This document shows positions 59,606-64,000 of a stretch of 64,000 nt of DNA, piece by piece. This DNA is from Vulcanimicrobiota bacterium (lineage in GTDB: Bacteria > Vulcanimicrobiota > Vulcanimicrobiia > Vulcanimicrobiales > Vulcanimicrobiaceae). Both the position numbers and the translations under genes were made by a program. The notes beneath the pieces were generated by a model. That model worked only from the letters and a program-made list of their open reading frames with translations. It had not been told where the DNA came from and ran no database searches. The DNA lies in contig PMSI01000001.1 of assembly GCA_003168375.1 (NCBI GenBank), positions 124,001 through 188,000 on the forward strand, read 5' to 3'. Each line of letters opens with the position of its first letter. Position 1 is the stretch's first letter.

Positions 59606-60115
59606 CTACGGCGCCGAGATCCCCTCGAGCGTGTCGAAATCACTGTTCCAGATCGCGTAATATCCCTTTGAATTTGGAACGATGAGGTGGAAGGTCCCGT
59701 GAGTCGTCGGGAAGTCGCACCGGCGCAGTGTGGGGGTAGCGTCCGACGGGTCGCCCCAGCCGTTGTTCGCGGGATTGGTATACGGATTAAAACCAATCAA
59801 GCGTGAGAAGGAACGCACCGTCCTAAGCCACGCCGCGCGAAAGATGTTGGCGAAGTCATGCGCGTTAAACGACAGCGTGTTGGGGTTCGGGACGACTTGC
59901 GCGATGAGCTTTCCGTACGCGACGGTCTGGTCGCCGCCGTCTCGAAAATAGCACTTCACGAGTTTATGGAATGCCCGTGCGAATTCGGGCTTGACGGCAA
60001 GATACTCCGCGAGAGTTATGCCAGCACTGAGGCAATCATCACGGGACCAAGTCGGCGCGAGTGGGCTTCCGGTCGGATCGTTCGCAGGAACATACGTTGA
60101 AGGCCATGCGCTCAT
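59606..60115 (-). CDS. Small unknown protein A (paralogue of B)
   Basis: 169 residues. Core: FARAFHKLVKCYF, then LSFNAHDFANIFRAAWLRTVRSF, homologous to FNAHDLANVHHSAWLHLLRAL in protein B. The C-terminal 60 (DPSDATPTLRR... TFHLIVPNSKGYYAIWNSD) is beta-rich. No signal peptide, membrane helix or known domain. ATG 60115 has AGGAGG 9 bases upstream, the strongest ribosome site here, so strong expression is likely. AT-rich codons relative to neighbours. Confidence 0.7.
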   Translation of the reverse strand: MSAWPSTYVPANDPTGSPLAPTWSRDDCLSAGITLAEYLAVKPEFARAFHKLVKCYFRDGGDQTVAYGKLIAQVVPNPNTLSFNAHDFANIFRAAWLRTVRSFSRLIGFNPYTNPANNGWGDPSDATPTLRRCDFPTTHGTFHLIVPNSKGYYAIWNSDFDTLEGISAP

Positions 60116-60139
60116 TGTTTGTTACCTCCTGTCGTTGCG

Positions 60140-60646
60140 CTAGACGCCGGGATTTGCGGAAGAGACGTCCTGCGTCGTCAGTGCGTAGCTGCCCGTGCCG
60201 TTTGGAATGTTGTGGAACCATTCGGCGTGCTCGCCGCCGAAAATCCTCTCCGGATCGCGATGCGTCGTGCCGTTCGGCGGAGGATCACCGTTGTCGCCGT
60301 GGATGTTCTGGTTCGTCAGGCTCACGAGGGCTCGAAGTAAGTGGAGCCATGCGCTGTGATGGACGTTCGCAAGATCGTGCGCATTGAATTCCTCCATCGA
60401 CGTCCCGGACAATTGCCCGATCACGGTGGAGTACCTCACTATATAATCGGCCGGTTGAGCGTTGTACGCCGCGACGACGTTGTAGTACAGCCGGGCGAAG
60501 GACGGGTCAGCGAGAAGCCTTGTCGCCATATCGGCACCGGTGTTGACGGCCGTTTTTCTTTGCCAGCCGGGAGTTAGTGGTGTCGAGCTATGCGGATCCG
60601 GGGCCAACTCGTACGGGTTGGGCCACTCCTGCCATGGAGCCATCAT
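60140..60646 (-). CDS. Small unknown protein B (paralogue of A)
   Basis: 168 residues from ATG 60646, with AAGGGG five bases upstream. MMAPWQEWPNPYEL, then PSFARLYYNVVAAYN and EFNAHDLANVHHSAWLHLLRAL, shared in form with protein A 24 bases downstream. The C-terminal part is GEHAEWFHNIPNGTGSYALTTQD. Unknown function. It is divergent from the SARP-type gene, which makes it and protein A the likely regulatory targets. Confidence 0.68.
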   Translation of the reverse strand: MMAPWQEWPNPYELAPDPHSSTPLTPGWQRKTAVNTGADMATRLLADPSFARLYYNVVAAYNAQPADYIVRYSTVIGQLSGTSMEEFNAHDLANVHHSAWLHLLRALVSLTNQNIHGDNGDPPPNGTTHRDPERIFGGEHAEWFHNIPNGTGSYALTTQDVSSANPGV

Positions 60647-60716
60647 CGTCACCCCTTCGGAGAAAGTCGCGAGACTAGGAATACCGCGCGTCGGTTACAC
60701 CCGCATTACAGAGATG

Positions 60717-60736
60717 TTGCTTGTCCATCTAAGCAA
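60717..60736. promoter_or_regulatory. Inverted repeat between protein B and SARP gene
   Basis: TTGCTT, 8-base spacer, AAGCAA, in the 161-base divergent region (60647-60807). It may be an operator; no clear -35/-10 pair was identified, and SARP proteins usually bind direct repeats. Confidence 0.3.
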
Positions 60737-60807
60737 GAATACCCTCGCAGCGGCCTACGGGATTTCCACGATTTTCGGCAGTCAACGGTCGCGCTACGGT
60801 TCACCCC

Positions 60808-61647
60808 ATGATCGAGCGGACTGAGCGCATCGCCCAACTTCTTCAGGACGCGATCCTGCTCGCCGAGACCTCGCGGCAGCACGGATTACTCCGGCATCTC
60901 CGGGGCGCTCGCCTATCACTTCACGAGTCCGCAGGCCGAGGGGTGCTTATCCGAGTCGATCTGCTGTCCGGGCGCGTCTTCTGTGGCGGCCTGCCGGTAC
61001 CACTGACTCCCGCCGAGCTTGCGGTCGTCATGCTCCTGTCGATACGGGCCCGGCCCGTTCCGCGCGATGTTCTGGCGGTTGACCTCTATCCAGACGTCGA
61101 CAACGCCAGTGCCGCGAACTCAGTCAGGGTAAACGTACATCGCGTTCGACGACGCATCGGCATCGCCGATGCGATCCGATGTGATAGCGGGCGATACTTC
61201 CTCGGCGATTCGGTCGATGTCGAGTTCCGGCGTCTAGAGGGGGCGACGCGTCGTCTTCAGTTCGCTGAAAGCTTGAGTAGCGAAGAGTGCGATCGACTCG
61301 AGCAATTGCGCCAACGAGTCCTCGATGGACGGCCCGCATTCATGCTGGAATGGCCGTGGTTCGACGAAACGGAGCAGCATTTACGCCAGCTTGGGCATGA
61401 CGTCACCGTACTGCTGGCACGCGACGCACTGCGCAGAGATCATTACGAGCGGACGATCGAGTTGGCTTCGGAGATCGCGCGAGAGGACCCAATGGACGAA
61501 GCGGCGGCCGAGATCGCCATCAAGGCTTTCCTGCTCGCGGGAAACCGAACCGCCGCCGTTTTAGAGTATCGCCGATACGCATCGGTACTGCGCCGCGAAA
61601 TCGACTGCAGACCCTCGGACGACTTGCGCGCGCTGGTCAATGAATGA
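60808..61647 (+). CDS. SARP/AfsR-type transcriptional activator
   Basis: 279 residues. An N-terminal winged helix of the OmpR type: PLTPAELAVVMLLSIRARPVPRDVL with NSVRVNVHRVRRRIGI as recognition helix, then a BTAD-like helical half (LRQLGHDVTVLLARDALRRDHYERTIEL, DPMDEAAAEIAIKAF, RYASVLRREIDCRPSDDLRALV). Such SARPs usually activate adjacent secondary-metabolite or exported-product genes. Divergent from proteins B and A; converges with the solute-binding gene (8-base gap). Confidence 0.82.
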   Translation: MIERTERIAQLLQDAILLAETSRQHGLLRHLRGARLSLHESAGRGVLIRVDLLSGRVFCGGLPVPLTPAELAVVMLLSIRARPVPRDVLAVDLYPDVDNASAANSVRVNVHRVRRRIGIADAIRCDSGRYFLGDSVDVEFRRLEGATRRLQFAESLSSEECDRLEQLRQRVLDGRPAFMLEWPWFDETEQHLRQLGHDVTVLLARDALRRDHYERTIELASEIAREDPMDEAAAEIAIKAFLLAGNRTAAVLEYRRYASVLRREIDCRPSDDLRALVNE

Positions 61648-61655
61648 AGCTGGCA

Positions 61656-63068
61656 TCATTGGGCCACCCACCGATTGCACCCGTACGTCGCGGGCGTAAG
61701 CGGCGCAGGCGCATCGAGTCCTTCGATGCGCGAGACGCCGATGTCTTCGCGCGCACGTGTCAGGGGGATGCACGGAAGCTCGTCGTACAGACGTCGCAGC
61801 GCAGCCGCCATATCGTTGCGGGCGACGGCCGATTCGAAACCGGCGTCGCACCAGCGCGCGAAATTTCCTGGAACCGGCTTACCGCCGGCGCAGCTCCAAT
61901 CGGCTGCCAGATCCGGTTGGTCATCATATATCAGTCCGCTGATGGCAAGGTCGAATCTCCCGGTGCGAAGCGGCCCCTGCTCCGACATATAGGCGAGCGT
62001 CGTCGTCCCGTTCATTTGCCATGCGACGCCGGGTAGATTCTGCCTAAGAATGAGCTGGGTTTGCTCGTGATGCTTGTTTCCTCGAATGAACGAAAAGACT
62101 GGCTCACGTCCTTGAAGCCTTGATTGCAACGACGTGGCTGCTCCTGAATCGAAGGCCAGCATCCGTTTGAGCGCGGGATCGTCGTCCCCGGTCATCAGCA
62201 GCGAAGCGACGAGATTCTCCTTCGCCGGGTCATATGCGCGTTGGAGGAGCGGCATGTTGGCACCCCCCGCAAAGGCGCGGCGGATGGCGGAGTCGCCAAA
62301 GATTCCCGTCGTGTTGAAGACGAGCACCGCCGTCGAGGTGAGGCGATGAACGCGGCGGAAACGCCCGGCTCCAACCGCATCCGCCGGAATCGGGAGGAGG
62401 ATGTCGGGCTCATTGGAGATAGCCTTCGCATCCCCCGGGACCAGCCGCAGTTCGATGGCATCGAGTCGGGGCTTTCCGCGGGGCGATCTGTCGAAGCGCT
62501 CAAGGCGCCATCGCTCTGGTTCCGGGTGCGCGCGGACGGCGAATGGACCAGTTCCAATCGGCGTCCTTCCATCGGGTGCAAGTCGAATCAGCGGCAATGC
62601 GGGAGTGCCATATGGGCCGAAAAACGACCGGACAAAGCGAGGGCGTGGCGAATCGAGTAGAACGTCAAACTCGTAGTCATTTCGAATGATGATATCTCCA
62701 CGTATCCACCTATATGGCTCATAGGAGCCCCAGCGCGTTTCGCGCAAGGCGGCTAGGGCTACCGCGACGTCCTGAGCGACGAATGGTCGTCCGTCATGCC
62801 AAATTGCCCGCCTGAGCACATAGCGCAGGCGGCGGCCGCCGTCCCTAACATCTGGAAGCTGTGCGGCCAACAGGGGAACCACACCATTGTTCCATCCAAC
62901 GAGGCCGTCGGCATACAGCCAGGATATTTCGTCGACACCGATTTCCGCATCGCGATACGGATGTATGTCATGCGCGAGCGGAAACGCGTGCAGCCACACT
63001 GGGCGCCGGCTCTGACTCGACGCGGCCGCGCTGGCCACAACGCCGGCAAGAAAGTCCGATCGGCGCAT
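61656..63068 (-). CDS. Extracellular solute-binding protein, family 5 (peptide/nickel type)
   Basis: 470 residues from ATG 63068 (MRRSDFLAGVVASAAASSQS, a twin-Arg-like signal region). It has IGVDEISWLYADGLVGW, RYVLRRAIWHDGRPFVAQDVA, GTGPFAVRAHPEPERWRLERF, and LDYDDQPDLAADW-like IYDDQPDLAADWSC. Permease and ATPase genes for an ABC importer are not in the window. The C-terminus is shorter than typical (DppA about 500-535). Confidence 0.82.
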   Translation of the reverse strand: MRRSDFLAGVVASAAASSQSRRPVWLHAFPLAHDIHPYRDAEIGVDEISWLYADGLVGWNNGVVPLLAAQLPDVRDGGRRLRYVLRRAIWHDGRPFVAQDVAVALAALRETRWGSYEPYRWIRGDIIIRNDYEFDVLLDSPRPRFVRSFFGPYGTPALPLIRLAPDGRTPIGTGPFAVRAHPEPERWRLERFDRSPRGKPRLDAIELRLVPGDAKAISNEPDILLPIPADAVGAGRFRRVHRLTSTAVLVFNTTGIFGDSAIRRAFAGGANMPLLQRAYDPAKENLVASLLMTGDDDPALKRMLAFDSGAATSLQSRLQGREPVFSFIRGNKHHEQTQLILRQNLPGVAWQMNGTTTLAYMSEQGPLRTGRFDLAISGLIYDDQPDLAADWSCAGGKPVPGNFARWCDAGFESAVARNDMAAALRRLYDELPCIPLTRAREDIGVSRIEGLDAPAPLTPATYGCNRWVAQ

Positions 63069-63091
63069 GCACGCCACTTGGGCATCATACG

Positions 63092-64000
63092 GTGAGCCCC
63101 TTTTCTGAGGACACTCGCGCACTCTATGAGCGCGATCGCCCGCTCCGCGAATTGCGCTCGTTGATCGAAGAGGCGCGTGCACGCTCGGAGCCCGCAATCG
63201 TGAGGGTGAGCGGACCCGCCGGTATCGGAAAGACTGCATTTCTGAGACATTTCGCCGGGAACTGCGCTCCTAGCGCCCTCTTCGCAACCGCGGAGCCCGG
63301 TGACGATGCACGTCCCGCGCGCGCCGTGCGGAGCCTCCTTGCGGACAGAACGCGGCCCGATGCCGACGAAGATAGGTTACGATCCGAGCTCTGCGCGGCG
63401 GCAGACGCGGGATTCCTGCTCGTCGTTGATGACCTCCAGTGGCTCGACGAGATGAGCTTGCGAATCATCGGTGCTGCCGCCCACGAACGTCCGCAACGAT
63501 TTACACTCATCGCGGGGGATCGGCGCGAATCGGGGCCGGAGGCACTGCCGCACCGCTCGATATACCTTTCACCGCTGCGCGTGAGCGCCGCGACGGAACT
63601 CGTCCGCACCATCTACCCGCGGGCGCCAGCAGCAGTCGCGGGGGAGATCGTCGCGGCGTCGTCGGGCCTTCCCTTTAGTTTGGTCTTCCTCGCCGCGGAT
63701 GCCGCCCGGATTGGGGCTCGCTCGCCGGACGAAATCGAACCGTCCTTCGAGGTCGCGATCGAACGCCGCCTCGCGCGTTGCACTGCCGATGCTCGCGACG
63801 CCCTGCGCCTCGCCGCTTTTCTCGAACCATCGATCGAAATCGGCACGATTGCGCGCGCGATGGATCGCGATGTCGCCGCAGTCTCATCTGGATTGACGCA
63901 GGCCGGCGATCTCGTAACCATTGCCGACTTCCGCCTCACGTTCCGGCACCGTGCAATAGCTGATGCAATGCGTGCCACTACCCCCGACGCGATCCCGTAT
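63092..64000 (+). CDS. AAA-ATPase regulator (LuxR/LAL type), N-terminal part, cut by window end
   Basis: Open frame from GTG 63092 to the window edge with no stop, at least 303 residues. It shows Walker A VSGPAGIGKTAFLRHF and Walker B FLLVVDDLQWLDEMS, then a helical bundle (LRLAAFLEPSIEIGTIARAMD) typical of MalT/LAL-family STAND ATPases; a LuxR helix-turn-helix would lie beyond the window. Only 23 bases separate it from the divergent solute-binding gene. It was not expected from stop-bounded frames because no stop follows. Confidence 0.8.
   Translation, partial: MSPFSEDTRALYERDRPLRELRSLIEEARARSEPAIVRVSGPAGIGKTAFLRHFAGNCAPSALFATAEPGDDARPARAVRSLLADRTRPDADEDRLRSELCAAADAGFLLVVDDLQWLDEMSLRIIGAAAHERPQRFTLIAGDRRESGPEALPHRSIYLSPLRVSAATELVRTIYPRAPAAVAGEIVAASSGLPFSLVFLAADAARIGARSPDEIEPSFEVAIERRLARCTADARDALRLAAFLEPSIEIGTIARAMDRDVAAVSSGLTQAGDLVTIADFRLTFRHRAIADAMRATTPDAIPY

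Overview
This is about 64 kb of very GC-rich, tightly packed bacterial chromosome: roughly 64 protein genes, no rRNA, tRNA, CRISPR array or insertion sequence that I could recognise, and no gap above 300 bases. Many neighbours overlap by ATGA or GTGA. Gene content suggests a free-living heterotroph outside the well-studied phyla: lipoate and lipoyl-enzyme genes, a two-subunit glycine decarboxylase, pdxST-type vitamin B6 synthesis, methylthioadenosine salvage, an Ycf45/SpoIIIAA-like R3H ATPase, two BlaI/BlaR modules, DUF1800/DUF1501 and sulfoquinovose-type sugar synthesis. A Vulcanimicrobiota (Eremiobacterota)-like or similar lineage would fit, but that is a guess from gene content; no marker here settles it.

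Layout. 1-5264 (+): end of a dihydrolipoamide dehydrogenase, a TauE-like permease, lipB-lipA, a coiled-coil protein, a DHA2 transporter and a Cys-less rhodanese. 5261-9255: DoxX and an HxlR regulator sharing a palindromic divergent promoter, glutamate dehydrogenase and YchF. 9317-16055: bifunctional-nuclease family protein, MTA phosphorylase, a membrane protein, holB-tmk, a PilZ-like protein, the R3H ATPase and a MaoC hydratase. 16027-21839 (-): nitronate monooxygenase, then Orn/Lys/Arg decarboxylase, an unknown protein, two cytoplasmic HtrA-like proteases and a LuxR response regulator. 21894-27659 (-): HNH protein, unknown, pdxT-pdxS, Pro-rich membrane protein, a large six-hairpin glycosidase.

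27738-39837 (+): ispE, a MobA-like nucleotidyltransferase and a secreted protein end at a clear terminator. After it come a GT4 glycosyltransferase and an SQD1-like epimerase, a secreted protein, a divergent AddB/AddA-like nuclease-helicase pair, and a DUF1800/DUF1501 pair. 39848-52757 (almost all -): BlaI/BlaR module 1 with a textbook promoter and operator, a GNAT enzyme (+), DinB, PilZ, Nfo, a methyltransferase, an SF2 helicase, scpB-scpA, NUDIX, BlaI/BlaR module 2 and a DUF885 peptidase. 52799-55102 (+): three tandem paralogues of an unrecognised exported family. 55106-59516 (-): the glycine cleavage operon gcvT-gcvH-gcvPA-gcvPB.

59606-64000 looks different from the rest, with more AT-rich codons and a strong AGGAGG ribosome site. 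It holds two paralogous unknown small proteins, a divergent SARP-type activator, an extracytoplasmic solute-binding protein and the start of a large AAA-ATPase regulator cut by the window end. This regulator-rich island and the three-paralogue cluster are the best candidates for undescribed biology. A dispersed repeat with core CCTGAGCTTGTCGAAGGG occurs three times, two of them inside reading frames.
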